A DNA stretch of 64,000 nucleotides, from contig JAQFVV010012477.1 in the NCBI GenBank assembly GCA_028023455.1, forward strand, positions 186,001 to 250,000, in the 5' to 3' direction. Origin of the DNA: Epiperipatus broadwayi. Lineage: Eukaryota > Onychophora > Udeonychophora > Euonychophora > Peripatidae. The notes beneath the pieces were generated by a model that was not told the DNA's origin, did no database searches, and saw only the letters and a list, made by a program, of their open reading frames with translations. Shown one piece after another: positions 37,469 to 51,198 of the stretch (position 1 is its first letter; every line of letters begins with the position of its first letter). A program made the position numbers and the translations under genes.

Positions 37469-39208
37469 TCAAATCTGACATTTAAATTTAATAACATTAC
37501 AAAATTGATTATAATCTAAATTGAAGTAATTAATATTACTACAAATCTGATTATATAAAGATGGTAGCCTAAATAAAGGAGAAAATCTAAGAACATTGGA
37601 ATGACAAGTTTTAATGTAACAAACAGAAGCAGACCGAGTATCATGCACATGAGATCTAATTATAACAGTAGAAATTGTGTTAGATAAAAGAACTATTTTA
37701 TTAACAAGTTTATAAAGATATTTAAGATCTCTATATTGTCTTCTAGAAGAAAGATGAACAACAGTTTTATTTCCCAAAGAAACATATTTAGAAAACTTAT
37801 TATACACTGATTGTAATAAATTACATCCCTGTTTAGAGCTAGGATTCCAAATGACTGAACAATATTCAATGATGGGAAGAACCAATGATAAAAATAATTT
37901 AAATTTTGTATCACCACTGAAATGATAACCAAACCTTAGAATAGTACCTATAATTTTTAAAGCCTTACCAATAATCATTTCCAAATGAGGAAGAAAGGAT
38001 CCATTACTAGAAAATATAACTCCCAAATCTTTTTGGGATTCAACAGAAATAATTTTGTGAGAATTAATAAAATAAGAAAAATGCAAAACTTCAGATTTTT
38101 TAGAATACGAGACTAAGGAACATTTACTGAAATTAACAATCATATTATTTAGATCACACCAAGCACTAAAATTATCTATATCCTTTTGAAGAAGAGTGCA
38201 ATCAAACACAGATGTGATTCTTCTAAAGATTTTACAGTCATCTGCATAGCACAAAAGATAAGAAGATTTTAAGCAATCCTTAAGGTCATTCATATAAATG
38301 TTAAAAAGCATAGGTGCTAAAATACTACCCTGAGGAACTCCCAAATTACATTTAAAATTAGATGAAATAGTATTATTAAATTTAATATATGCAGTATGAC
38401 CATGAAGAAAGGATTGAAACCAATAAACAAGCTTAGTAGAAAAACCCATTTGATATAATTTGTGAAGAAGAATACTGTGGTCTACTTTATCAAAAGCTTT
38501 TGATAAATCAAAATAAACAACATCAAGTCTCTGCTGGTCCTCAATTGCATGAGCTATATGATCATAAATTGTTAGCAAATTAGTTTCTACAGATCTATTA
38601 GGTATAAAACCATGCTGTGAAGAAGAAATGAGTTTACTAACATCTAAAATAATTTTATTATAAACACACCTCTCAAAAATTCTAGCAATAGTATGTAAAA
38701 CAGAAATAGGTCTATAGTTATTAACACAATCACGTGAACCATTCTTAAAAATTGGGACCATTTTGGCACACTTAAGCACATTAGGAAAAACACAAGAATT
38801 CAGTGATAAATTAAAAATAAATGCAAGAGGTACTGCAATAAATTCAGCTAGCCCTTTGTAAATAAATGAAGGAATATTATCATTTCCCAAACTAGAATGA
38901 ATTTTAAGTCGCTTAATAACTATAACAACATTATCCTTAGAAATATGGTCAATCATACAATGAACAGTTGAAGAATAACAAAATGATGCAATATTTGAAG
39001 ATATTGCATCATGTGATGAATATACATCAGCAAAATGTTTTGAAAAGTCATTTGCACTTAAAGTGAAACCATGAGTAGCTTGAACCCTTTTTCTACCCAA
39101 ACCAGACTTTTTAATGAAATCCCAAAATTCTTTAGGGTTAGATGAAATATTAACCTCAATTTTTCTAATATAATTCTTCAAATCTTTTTTATAAACATGC
39201 TTCACCAA
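37469..39208 (-). CDS. LINE-3 reverse transcriptase, open
   Basis: Open for 579 codons. Upstream linker HVYKKDLKNYIRKIE and NPKEFWDFIKKSG (1-36); RT proper from SLGNDNIP (106-113) through NNYRPISVL (163-171), QHGFIPNRS (198-206), VYFDLSKAFDKVDH with Asp 234, GVPQGSILAPMLF (290-302), CYADDCKIF (320-328) and DLGVIF. The C-terminal region has the usual IEYCSVIWNPS phrase. Both catalytic Asp boxes are present. The preceding endonuclease segment (39343-40216) is out of frame, so this piece is not translated from the natural ORF2 start. It would have carried out target-primed reverse transcription. Confidence 0.9.
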   Translation of the reverse strand: MVKHVYKKDLKNYIRKIEVNISSNPKEFWDFIKKSGLGRKRVQATHGFTLSANDFSKHFADVYSSHDAISSNIASFCYSSTVHCMIDHISKDNVVIVIKRLKIHSSLGNDNIPSFIYKGLAEFIAVPLAFIFNLSLNSCVFPNVLKCAKMVPIFKNGSRDCVNNYRPISVLHTIARIFERCVYNKIILDVSKLISSSQHGFIPNRSVETNLLTIYDHIAHAIEDQQRLDVVYFDLSKAFDKVDHSILLHKLYQMGFSTKLVYWFQSFLHGHTAYIKFNNTISSNFKCNLGVPQGSILAPMLFNIYMNDLKDCLKSSYLLCYADDCKIFRRITSVFDCTLLQKDIDNFSAWCDLNNMIVNFSKCSLVSYSKKSEVLHFSYFINSHKIISVESQKDLGVIFSSNGSFLPHLEMIIGKALKIIGTILRFGYHFSGDTKFKLFLSLVLPIIEYCSVIWNPSSKQGCNLLQSVYNKFSKYVSLGNKTVVHLSSRRQYRDLKYLYKLVNKIVLLSNTISTVIIRSHVHDTRSASVCYIKTCHSNVLRFSPLFRLPSLYNQICSNINYFNLDYNQFCNVIKFKCQI

Positions 39209-39342
39209 TCTTCTGAAATTAATAAAATTATTATAAAAAAAAAATTCTGTGTTTTAAAATAAAATCTACGATGATAATACTTCCTTTTAATAATTTTAAT
39301 AAGATTGCATGAAAATCAACGAGGAAAACCCTTATAAAAAGG

Positions 39343-40216
39343 TCACTTATTGGGAATATACAAATCAATAAAACTATTAAGAATCTTTAAAAACCAATCC
39401 AAGCAATGATTTACATCATTAAAAGAATACAAAAAATTCCAATTAACTTTAGAAAAGTTTCTACAAAAATCAACATAATTACCCTTTCCATAATCCTTTC
39501 TTGAAATATTAGAAAAATTAATCTTTGAGTGACAAACGTTAATATAAAACTCAAAAGGTGGATGATGAGCATCAATAGGAAAATTAACTGAGACAACTTG
39601 AAAATTACTAACTACTGTTGAATTACATAAAATATAATCCCAAGTACGATGAGTGGAATTAACAAATGGGTTATATTGCTTAAGTCCTAAAAATTTACAG
39701 AACTGTAACATTCTAGAAGCTTTAGAAGACAAAAAAGAAAAGTGTGTAGTAATTCTACCCTGATAAAATCTGGAATATTTAAATCCCCAGTAATAATAAC
39801 ATTATCATAGCCAATCAGAAAATCTTCAAGTGATGTCAAAAAATAATCAAACTCCAACAATGACAAAGTGGGTTTGAGGTAAACATTACCTAAAATAAAT
39901 TTAAAATTGTGATTTAAAGTAATTTCACACCATGTAGATTCACAAAAAGAAGAAGAAAAAGAAAATTCTTTATAAAAACATCTTTATGAAGAGCAATCAG
40001 AGTATCACCACCTCAAGAAATATTATCCATAGATCTGTCAGTTCGCAAAATACTGAATCTATCATCAAGAAAAGAACAATCAGGAAATTGTTGATTCAAC
40101 CAAGTTTATGTAAGTAAAATAAGATCAAAATGTTCTGTTTCAAAAAATTGTTTAATTTGAACACATTTAGTCCTCATACCTCTGACATTCATGTAAAAAC
40201 AAGAAAGGCCTACCAT
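39343..40216 (-). pseudogene. LINE-3 APE-type endonuclease, degraded
   Basis: The minus strand from ATG 40216 reads CFYMNVRGMRTK (conserved Asn of the first box), then FDLILLT followed by TAA and TWLN. The catalytic Glu of the usual TETWL box is thus replaced by a stop. A second stop (TGA) interrupts the next box before GGD. Further frameshifts follow near 39960 and 39780. The last open part (39343-39732) holds STHRTWDYIL and the DAHHPPFEF phrase of the endonuclease C-terminus (the usual SDHxP site, here DAHHPP). Its order directly ahead of RT matches ORF2 of CR1/Jockey LINEs. It is inactive. Confidence 0.82.
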
Positions 40217-40348
40217 GTTACCCACAAAGATAATGGAAACAACACAAAACCAAAAAGAGAAAAAAAAAGTGATAAAGAAAAATAAATAAAAATAAATAAA
40301 TAAATAAAATAAAATAGATAGTAAAACAAAATAAATTCTCTTAAAACC

Positions 40349-42830
40349 TTAGAGAACTATCCAGAAATCCATAAAAAAAGAAATGGAAGCACCACAAGAC
40401 CATAAATTGGGGGATATTATTTCATTATGTTTATGTGCAGAAACAGAAACATAAAAGCAAGAAGACTTAGAATTATTCATATTAACTTTACGACAAACAA
40501 TACTAGTTTGTAAATTATTTTCAAGAAGTACTGTAATATCTTTTGAACTGAGATTTACTGGCATATTAGAAAGAAAATATCTATTATAAGTTATATTAGT
40601 ATTAGAATAAACATCAGCAAAATTAGATTTATTAAATCCATCAGATATATTAATTTTTTTAGTTCTTGAAAAGTCATTTTTATTAGAAGATAAAGAAGAG
40701 TATCAAGAATGATTTATCCGATAGTTACTATATGAATGAAAGTCAAGTGAATGTGATCTATAAGCTGGAATAAATTTGGGAGCAGTATCTGGATAATTAA
40801 GAATTTTATGATTAATAGACTTTAGGGAAGATAACTTAACAGGAAGACCTCCATTATATCTTTTATCCATAAAAGAAGCACACTGTAAATTATGAGCTGG
40901 AATGACTTTAGGAACTGCAGCCGGATAATTTAGTATTTTAGATTTCACAGACTTTAAAGAAGATAAAGTAACAGGAAAACCTCCGTTATCTCTTTTTCCC
41001 ACAAAAAAAAAAAAAAAATTGGTGATTTAAATTTACCATGACAAAAAAAACCAGAATCAGAAAAGCAATCACTAATGGAATTTACCTCAAGCCAGGATGA
41101 GTTATAAAAACATCTACTTTTAAATTTGGAATGAGGCAAATTCCTAAATACATTATTATTATTATTATTATAATTAATTTCATCACTAACTAAATTACAT
41201 TATTATTATTATTATTATAATTAATTTCATCACTAACTAAATTAACTTCAGGAACACAATCATTTAATTTGATATTTTCACCAAGATCTTCAGGGCAATA
41301 GGCTGAAGATGAACATACAATGCTACCATCTTCAATAGCAGTGGAATGATCCCTAGCAAGGAAGAACTAAAAATTTGATCATGATATTCAGAAGATGACA
41401 AAATGCATTGAGTGCCAATATCATTAGTATTAACATTATTACCAAGATCTTCAAGGTAATTGGATGAAGATGAACATACAATGTTACCACCTTCAAGAGC
41501 AGAGGAATAATCTCCAGGAATAGAACTAAAAATTTGATCAGGATATTCGGAAGATGATAACATGCATTGAGTACCAATAGCATTAGTATTAATAAGTTTA
41601 TCTTTGATCACTGAAGAATTCCTACAACAATGAGACATTTCTATTATTAAATTATATATAAAAAAAATAGGAAGAGATAAAATCATTTCAAAAGAAAAAT
41701 TGCTAGAATCATGAATAACACTGTCAATTAAACTATCTATATTCTCCACATTATTAGCAGAGTCAAATTCATTAACAGCAAAGTTTCCAATATTATTATT
41801 TCCAATCTTAGGAAATAAGTCAATATTATTAGTGGGTAAATGCATATCAACATCTGCATTAGAAAGACAGTCCAAAGATGAAACAACTTTATTATTGTCA
41901 AACTCATTTATAGCAAACTTTCCAACACTATTATTTCCAATCTTAGGAAATGAGTCAATATTATTAGGAAATAAGTCAATATTATTAGGGGATAAATCAG
42001 CATCAACATTAGAAAGATCATCTAAAAATAAAAGTTTTATATTCATCACATTCATTTACAGGAGAGTTTCCAACATTATTATTTCCATTATTGATTTTAT
42101 TTTTGTCAACTTCAATTACAGTAGAGTTTGCAATATAATTATTCCCATTTTTAGAAGATAAGTCAACATCTATCTTAGAAATATAATGTAAGGGCAAAAA
42201 ATCTTTATTTTTATCAAATTCATTTACAATAGAATTTCTAACACAATTATCTCCATTAATTCTACTATTCATATAATTAGTTAACTTAACTATCTCAAAC
42301 TCATTATCTAAAACAGGATTATCAGCAATATTATCTGCCAAAAATACCTTAGACATATTATTACACTCTATACATTTATAGAAGCCAGAACCAATAGTAT
42401 GAAAAATATCAGCATCAACTTTACTTAATCTAAGACAAGAGGTATGGAACTTCCCCTGACATTGACCAGAACAATTGATACAGTAAGTAGGATCCAATAT
42501 AACAATAGAACAGACCTTACAAACAGATGAAACCGAGCTAGAATCAGAGATAATATCATTATCAGATAAAACAGAAAGAAATAAATTCATCATAGAAATT
42601 TGGGAGACATAAGAATTCAAAATAACAGAAGCCTTCTTATAATAAGAGCTACAGTATTCACATAAAAATTCAGAGGTATTATTAATAGAATCAATGGAAG
42701 TATCTTTATTAAATAAATTATAACATACTATATGGTATCTAAGGCCACAAAAATCCAAGCATTTTAAAAAATTTTGTCTACCAAAAGTATCAGACAAACA
42801 CAAAGCACAAGGAAATTTAAAAGGTGCCAT
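40349..42830 (-). pseudogene. LINE-3 ORF1 with two PHD fingers and internal repeats
   Basis: ORF1 starts MAPFKFPCAL at 42830. PHD finger 1: C8, C11, C24, C28, H33, C36, C57, C60. PHD finger 2: C104, C107, C117/C120, C124, H129, C132, C153, C156. Behind them a low-complexity part repeats a GNN-x-GNS-VNEFDKNK motif about six times (42018-41770). Then come two copies of an IGTQC-LSSSEY-DQIFSS...SSNYLEDLG unit (about 41590-41270), and further on two copies of NGG-PV-LSSLKS-KILNYP-PK-IPA (40995-40750). Frameshifts near 42030, 41360, 41150 and 40690 break the frame. At ~800 residues it is long for a LINE ORF1. PHD fingers usually read histone tails, and a chromatin role is inference. Confidence 0.78.
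41148..41246. repeat. 51-base tandem duplication in LINE-3 ORF1
   Basis: A unit of (ATT)n followed by ATAATTAATTTCATCACTAA and CTAAATTA occurs twice in a row. It lies in the decayed part of ORF1. Confidence 0.85.
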
Positions 42831-43003
42831 CTAAAATAAAACTAACAAAAAAAAGTAGATACAGGATAATAAATAAATCCCATCTAAGTACACAATTAAA
42901 TCCCTTCAACTAAAAATTATAAAGTGAATAAATGCATTATAGTAAAATAATTTAATTATAAAACAAACAATGGCAAGAAAAAAACAAATCTAAGGAAATG
43001 CAA

Positions 43004-43290
43004 AAATTATATATTAAGTAAATTATATAAATATATATTCAATTGTACTATATATATATAAAAACAAACAATATCCAAGACAAGATTATTAAATATACCA
43101 CAATTATATATTAGGTAAATTATATAAATATATATTCAATTGTACTATATATATAAAAAAACAAACAATATCCAAGACAAGATTATTAAACATCACAATA
43201 ATATATTAGGTAAATTATATAAACATATTCAATTGTACTATATATATAAAAACAAATAATGTCCAAAATAAAATTATTAAAAATATCAAA
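43004..43290. repeat. three tandem ~95-base units in the LINE-3 5' UTR
   Basis: The phrase ATTCAATTGTACTATATATA recurs at 43037, 43134 and 43227 (spacing 97 and 93). Each time it is followed by AAAACAAA-AATATCCAAGACAAGATTATTAAA. The units sit 170-460 bases upstream of the ORF1 start on the element strand. This is the position of promoter monomers in some LINE families, such as mouse L1. A promoter role is inference. Confidence 0.85.
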
Positions 43291-43492
43291 ATCACTATGT
43301 CTTAATTATTTATGAAATGACATTTTATGTCTATTGAAAATTAATCAGACAGTCTTTCTTCAAAACGATATAATAAATCAAATTTGTTATTTTTATTGAC
43401 AAAGAATCCCTTATAAATGTTTTTGTCTTCCATAAACATTGTATAAACTCAAAGGACAAGCTATAGAAAATGTTGCCAAATCTTGTTATATA

Positions 43493-45478
<1,986 letters not shown>

Positions 45479-47716
45479 TGAAAACATTTCAATAGCATTT
45501 CACATATTCTGGATCCCTGAAACCGAGAGACCATTTACCATAGATAACTGCAAAAAAACTAGCTAATATACCGGAAGCTTGTCACCTAGGTAGCCCTGGA
45601 ATCCCATTGTTTGTTTTGAAACACTTAAGCCAATTCACAACAAAATATGTCTGTAACTTAGCAAATCAACTAACTCAAAAAATTCAGAACATAGAAGGGA
45701 CTTACCCTATTGCAATTGTACCATACAATAAAAAACAAAAAAAATTTCCTTCCATTGCAGACTTAAGACCAATATCAATGGGCCCATTGCCCATAAAAAT
45801 AATAAAAAAGGTGATCAAGGAAAAAATTGAACACTATATATTACCACTAATTTCCAAAGCACAACATGCAAAAAAGGATCATCAACATTACAGGCAGCAG
45901 TACTTTTCAAGGCAGTACTCACATCAATTAGACATAAGAAAAAATATACAACTATTGAAGTTCAACTGGATATTGAGGCTGCATTTGATTCAGTTAAAAT
46001 TAAAGTTTTGCTGGAAATGCTCAAAAGCACCAACACTCCTAGAACACATCTATATATCATTGTGAATCTACTTATCAATAGAGAAATACATATATCTATC
46101 AATGGAAGAAATTCACTATTTTTCACACCAAACCAGTCTTTATCACAAGGGTCACCACTTAGTGCACTGCTTTTTATATACTACATCAATCCTCTCATTA
46201 AGAAGATACAAAAAACATTTGATGGGATTCAGATACCTGGAACAACACAGCAAATAGCTTGCTTATTATTCATGGATGACATTACAGTTTTTCTCTCATC
46301 CAAAAAACAAATTCCACAACTGCAGCAGCTACTGGAAGATTGCACTGCACATTATAAGCTTAAATTCAACCAAGCAAAAACTTCAGCATGGTCTCTATTT
46401 ACAGGAAAACCATGTGTGATGATCTATCAGTCAAAACCAACATCTTTCCTGGGTTTCCCATTTCATTTTGGAATCACAGGGATGAGATGTAAAATCCAAG
46501 ATAGGATTAAGGAAGAAATAAAAAGAATTGCTGACTCCCTTTCAAAGACTTATATGTCTGTCTTATCCAAAGTGCAATTAATTAACCAACTAATTATGAC
46601 AAAAATCAGTTATTATTCGCCAATTATCGAATTCTCAAAGGCTTTCATAAAAAAATCAAAGCAATATGTAATCAGTTACTTTGGTCCAAGAGGACAGTTG
46701 CCATATTGAATAGGAAAATGTCTCAACCACTGATAAAAAATGGACTGGATCTCCACACAGTTGAAATCTTCCACATACAAAAGTTGAGGAATGCAATTAT
46801 TATAACTATGAAACAATTTCTGAAACTAAAACACCTAATTGAAGTTACTCCTACTGACAGGTTACCACCACCGGGATCATACATTTCACCCATAATTTAT
46901 CAATGTAAAACCAATAAGGACATACCTGAACAATATGAGAACAAATATTCATATTGAGAAATATACAACCTGATAGATAAAGAAACTAATGTAAATGAAC
47001 CTTCACCAATGTTGGGAATCGATAACAAAAAACTGGTTAAACAATTCAAGCAATGGGCATTGGAACCTAAATTCTTCAATTTTATAATAAAAATGAACCT
47101 AACTGCTATGCCCACAATCTTTTTTCTCCACTATAAAAGGATGTATAGGGACATAGATCCATATTGTGGACTATGTCATAGAGCCAAAGAAACAATTGAA
47201 CACCTAATTTACAACTGTGAAGGTTTGGCTAAAATAAGACAAATGGCATGCAACATATATAGAAGGAGAAACACCATGATGGAACAAATTATTAATGCAT
47301 ATCAGAGTCAAGCAATACCAAACACTAGGGCAGCTACATTTGTCCTATATTCTTTTTGGTGCATGAGATGCAGCTTTATAATGAGGAAAAATACTCGACA
47401 TCATCCAGCCACATTCATTAATAAACTAATACAAATCAAAGATAGAGATAAAACTATTGTTAGACCAGATTTATATGCTGCAACTTGGTCACTGTTGAAT
47501 GAAAAATCAAGACTATGATAAATTCAAAACAGAGACAAATGAAAACGCTGAGGTTGAAGCATTATTTATAGATTATGGAACAAGGAACAAGTTAGCCACA
47601 AGGAAAAAAACTTATGTTTAAAGAAAAGTAAACCAAAACTGTAAATTTTACAGAATCAAATTGTAATGTAATGAAAACTATGTAAACCAAAGAAAGTAAT
47701 AAAGTACCTTTTGAAA
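45479..47716 (+). mobile_element. LINE-C: 5'-truncated relative of LINE-A
   Basis: It starts a short way before the GIPLFVLKHLS phrase of RT, runs through RT and the C-terminal zinc motif to TGA 47516-47518, and ends in a ~200-base 3' UTR (AATAAAGTACCTTTTGAAAC) that passes into another TAA tract. Endonuclease and ORF1 are absent. It is the best copy of the RT active site in this family here. Confidence 0.88.
45560..47518 (+). pseudogene. LINE-C reverse transcriptase and C-terminal zinc domain
   Basis: RT pieces lie at 45607-46065, 46008-46709, 46706-46957 and 47009-47518, with frameshifts between them. Signatures: GIPLFVLKHLS; LRPISMGPLPIKII; LDIEAAFDSVKIK (45969-46007); SQGSPLSALLF (46143-46175); FMDDITVF (46269-46292), where both Asp of the catalytic box are kept, unlike LINE-A; and KLKFNQAKTSAWSLF. 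The end holds CGLCHRAKETIEHLIYNC, FWCMRCSF and AATWSLLNE. Damage around 45890-45920 disrupts the KKGSSIGQ region. As with LINE-B, no endonuclease is present. Confidence 0.85.
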
Positions 47717-48110
<394 letters not shown>

Positions 48111-48359
48111 AATTCCTATTGCATTCTCAAAATGCCTTATTGTTTATTTATTATTCTTAATCATATTGTCACCTAGCGCCAGAAACACTACAATGAATTG
48201 TTTTTTCTAATTGTTTAACAATGTCCACAATTTCAACACTTGCAGAAAAAAAAAAAAAAAACTTACATTCTTCTTTCTATCATTTGTAACTAACATATTT
48301 TCACATTTTCTAATTAATCAGTGGATCACCCAATAGTATATTTATTTTACATTTATTTC
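48111..48359. other. A+T-rich DNA after the LINE chain
   Basis: No gene and no continuation of the LINE were recognised. There is an A-run at 48246-48261. Confidence 0.5.
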
Positions 48360-48645
48360 CAATGAAATGGATAGCTGAAGAGTTATGGTTTGGAGTAGTT
48401 TGAAGCCTGTCTATTAAAATATGAAGATTACCTATTTTAATATAAAGCTGAGCACTGATTATATATATGTGTGGATATAGTAATCTGGACCAATTGATGA
48501 TTGTTGGTTTAGCATGAAATACGTATATTGGTGATTATTTATTTTTTCAACATGTATATGATCAGGTAGATCAACAATATGAGATACATGGAGAGTTGAG
48601 GGTTGTGTGAAAGTCTGAGTTTGAATCCCTTATTTATATAAGGTA
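48360..48645 (+). repeat. interspersed repeat family B, copy 1
   Basis: It contains the family B series GGATAGCTGAAG...GGAGTAGTTTGAAG, then TTGGTTTAGCATGAAATACG, CAACATGTATATGATCAGG, GAGATACATGGAG and TGTGAAAGTCTGAGTTTGAATCCC. The last phrase resembles a tRNA B box, but no convincing A box lies at tRNA spacing. Shared 3' ends with variable 5' ends across copies suggest a retroposon. Confidence 0.65.
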
Positions 48646-48649
48646 TTTT

Positions 48650-48849
48650 TTTATATAGCGCTAAGTTAATAAATTATAATTGTAAATTAGCGATCAAGCT
48701 AATACTCATGCCCTTTACAGATTTTAAACTAAATGTAAATGAATACTCTCATTCTCAAACACATAAAGACTTTATCTTGTATTTGAGAATGAGAGTATTC
48801 ATTTACGTTTAATTTAAAATCTGTAAAGTGCATGTGCATTAGCCTGATC
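48650..48849. repeat. interspersed repeat family A as a near-perfect palindrome
   Basis: Left arm 48692-48761 and right arm 48781-48849 are reverse complements with few mismatches. They are centred on a TAAAGACTTTATCTTG phrase. Each arm is the core of family A (GAGAGTATTCATTTA, CATGTGCATTAGC). The leading ATATAGCGCT phrase at 48654 recurs at the edge of the 23.2 kb copy. Confidence 0.8.
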
Positions 48850-49520
48850 ATTTATTTCTTTCATAAACTCTTTTTTTTTCAGAAACCTGATAAATAAATA
48901 TAATATTTTATATACATATGAATGTATTGCAAACATAAAAATATGCAGAAAAAAATCAACAATAACTAATTTGCCCTAATTTCATTTTTATTTTGTATAT
49001 CATGGTTATTTTCCAACTGGTCTACATTTTTGGTTGATGAATATAATTATGCAAACTATATTTCCCATTTTTACCATTACTCTAATCTTTTAAAGAGATA
49101 TGAATATTTTAAAATCAAAGAACAGAAAAAACACCCATCAAACATTTACTTATTATTTGCAGCAAAACACGAATTTCGTAACCATGCTTATATATATTTT
49201 ATTAACATCACCTTTTCTGAAGATTTTATTAATCCTAAACACTGGATATAAGTACAATTTCTGGAATGTTAAAATAAATTATCTTAAAAAGGTAATCAGT
49301 GGTTAAGCATATTCGTCACAGATTAAAAGGATTATTGATTTGATTGCAATATATTTTTTTTAAAGTGATGTTTATTGTTCACACTAGGAGAGAAGTAAAA
49401 ATACAATTTACATAAACTCGCTATATTTCATACATATTTCTTACAATATCAAGTAGAGAATAGATAATAACTGAAATACAGAATTATTATATACCTGTAT
49501 CAATATATGTAATGTATAGG
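48850..49520. other. A+T-rich intergenic DNA
   Basis: Two short overlapping frames at 49030-49306 have only background composition. No gene is called. Confidence 0.45.
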
Positions 49521-49524
49521 GTAT

Positions 49525-49712
49525 ATGAGTACAGACTTTCACACGGCCCACCACTCACCACTCTATCTCATAACACTGATGCTGGTTTAACATGAAATAC
49601 ATATATTTGGTGATTGATTATATTTTCGACATATATGTGTTCAAGTGTAACAGTGTTATGAAATAGAGTGGTAAGTGGTAGATCGTGTGAAAGTCTGTGT
49701 TCATATACTCTA
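49525..49712. repeat. family B 3' end arranged as a hairpin
   Basis: Left arm 49528-49580 (ACAGACTTTCACACGG, CTCTATCTCATAACACTG) pairs with right arm 49650-49704 (CAGTGTTATGAAATAGAG, TCGTGTGAAAGTCTGT). The loop holds the family B phrase GGTTTAACATGAAATACATA. It is a plus-strand family B copy with part of its 3' end repeated in reverse on the other side. Confidence 0.75.
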
Positions 49713-51198
49713 TATATTAGAATATATAATGTTAATAATCATTATAAAGTATGGTGAAGTTAGAATGTACAATTTGTATAGCAATATAACAGGAAAAGAA
49801 ATAAAAAGGAAGTGCTTATATCACTTATTGTATGTGACTTTTTGCCTCTTTCTATATAAGCCCATATTTAAAATAACAAAAAAGGAAATATTTTAAGTGG
49901 CATCTGTAATGGTTCTGATAATCCGAGCAAACTCAATAATACTTCTAGTTTTCTGGAGATGCACGAGTCTGGTCTTTAGTTTTTATTTTATTTGTGGTAA
50001 AATCTATTGTAGTTTCAGAACTACCGTAGATCGGAAATGTAAGATGAGATAGAATATAGGAACATATTGTAAAAAAGTAGATAAAATATAATGAAAAAAT
50101 ATTTAATCTTTTCTCCTATAAAGAATTTATTATTTGCTGAAAAGTTGTATTTATAATGTACTGAATTATATATAGAGTCATTAAAAAAAAAACTTTGGGA
50201 ATTGAATTTAAAATCATTCACTCAATCACTTCAGATTTGAGATATTACGATAATTTAAAAAAGTTATTGAAATAAGGTGTTTATTAAATTATATTTTTTT
50301 TATCGCTTTACAAAATAATAATAATGAAAAAATATTCCATAACCATTTTTTTTCTTAAAAAAATAAAATAACACAACAGTGGTTTTTAAAACGCTCTCAA
50401 GCGTATAAAATTAGAATAATCGATTAAACAAACTCTTTGCAGTAACAAAATAATTTTAATGAATTGATTCAAAACACAGGGAAAATAAAGCGTTTTACGC
50501 TTTATTCATTTGTGTTGACAAAAGCTGTATAAATGTTCTTTTTGTAAAAACTGCGTGTGGCCATAGACTGCTGGGATTTGGTTGAGATTTTATTAACATC
50601 TTTTAAAATTATGCTTCACTAAACGCAGCATTTATATATAGAAAATATAAATTTTCATATCAATTAGCAATAGTAAAATAATCTTTCGTTTCGTTTTAAT
50701 TAATTATGGTGTTTCCAAACACTAAAATTAGTTTCTTTTAAATGCTTCCCTGAAATAGATAAACTCATTCGTTAATTAAAATACTATTAACACTTTTTAG
50801 TTAATATTATATTACGTGTTATTAACATTTTATCTTTATTTCTTTTCTGTGCAGTTTTCTCAGTAAACCCAATCTATTAGACTTTTTATTGGAACTCAGG
50901 CCCACATTTCCGGTGTTCGAACGTTACATAAATGCTTGAGAAACTATCGATTCGTTTATCTTTTTCTCTTTTACGCATATGTATGCATGTGTCTGCAAAT
51001 AAGAATTATAATCATTGAAATAGCTTTGAAAAATTTTGTAAACTCTATTTGTTCACTTTAAATATTAAAACGAGTGCATAGCGATTTTTTTTTTCAAGAC
51101 GACTGGAGTCTTTAGCAAAATAGCATCATTTATTGACGTTATTCAATTGTACATAATTTTCAAAACACTTTATCTTTCCTATTGCATTGCCAAATCCA
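49713..51198. other. intergenic DNA with somewhat higher CpG content
   Basis: No gene was recognised. Between about 50380 and 51120 CpG dinucleotides are commoner than elsewhere in unique sequence. A perfect 9-base-arm hairpin, AATAAAGCG-TTTTA-CGCTTTATT, lies at 50485-50507, and a GTATAAAA phrase at 50404. This could be a regulatory or exon-bearing stretch, but I see no coding support. Confidence 0.35.

Larger units (their letters stand above)
37147..43290 (-). mobile_element. LINE-3: near-full-length CR1-group LINE with PHD-finger ORF1
   Basis: This is a minus-strand element of about 6.1 kb. Its 5' UTR holds three ~95-base tandem units (43004-43290). A long ORF1 starts at 42830 with two PHD fingers. 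An APE endonuclease starts at 40216 and is followed by an intact RT (39208-37469). The 3' UTR ends at a (TAA)n tract. PHD fingers in ORF1 are known from CR1-like LINEs. ORF1 and the endonuclease are broken by frameshifts and stops, but RT is open for 579 codons. Confidence 0.87.

Noticed and set aside
48600-48640. B-box-like phrase suggesting a tRNA gene
   Set aside because: No A box at tRNA spacing and no foldable acceptor stem were found; the phrase is part of repeat family B.
49030-49306. Two overlapping plus-strand frames of ~70 codons
   Set aside because: Composition is that of random A+T-rich DNA, and two frames are open at once, which argues against selection on either.
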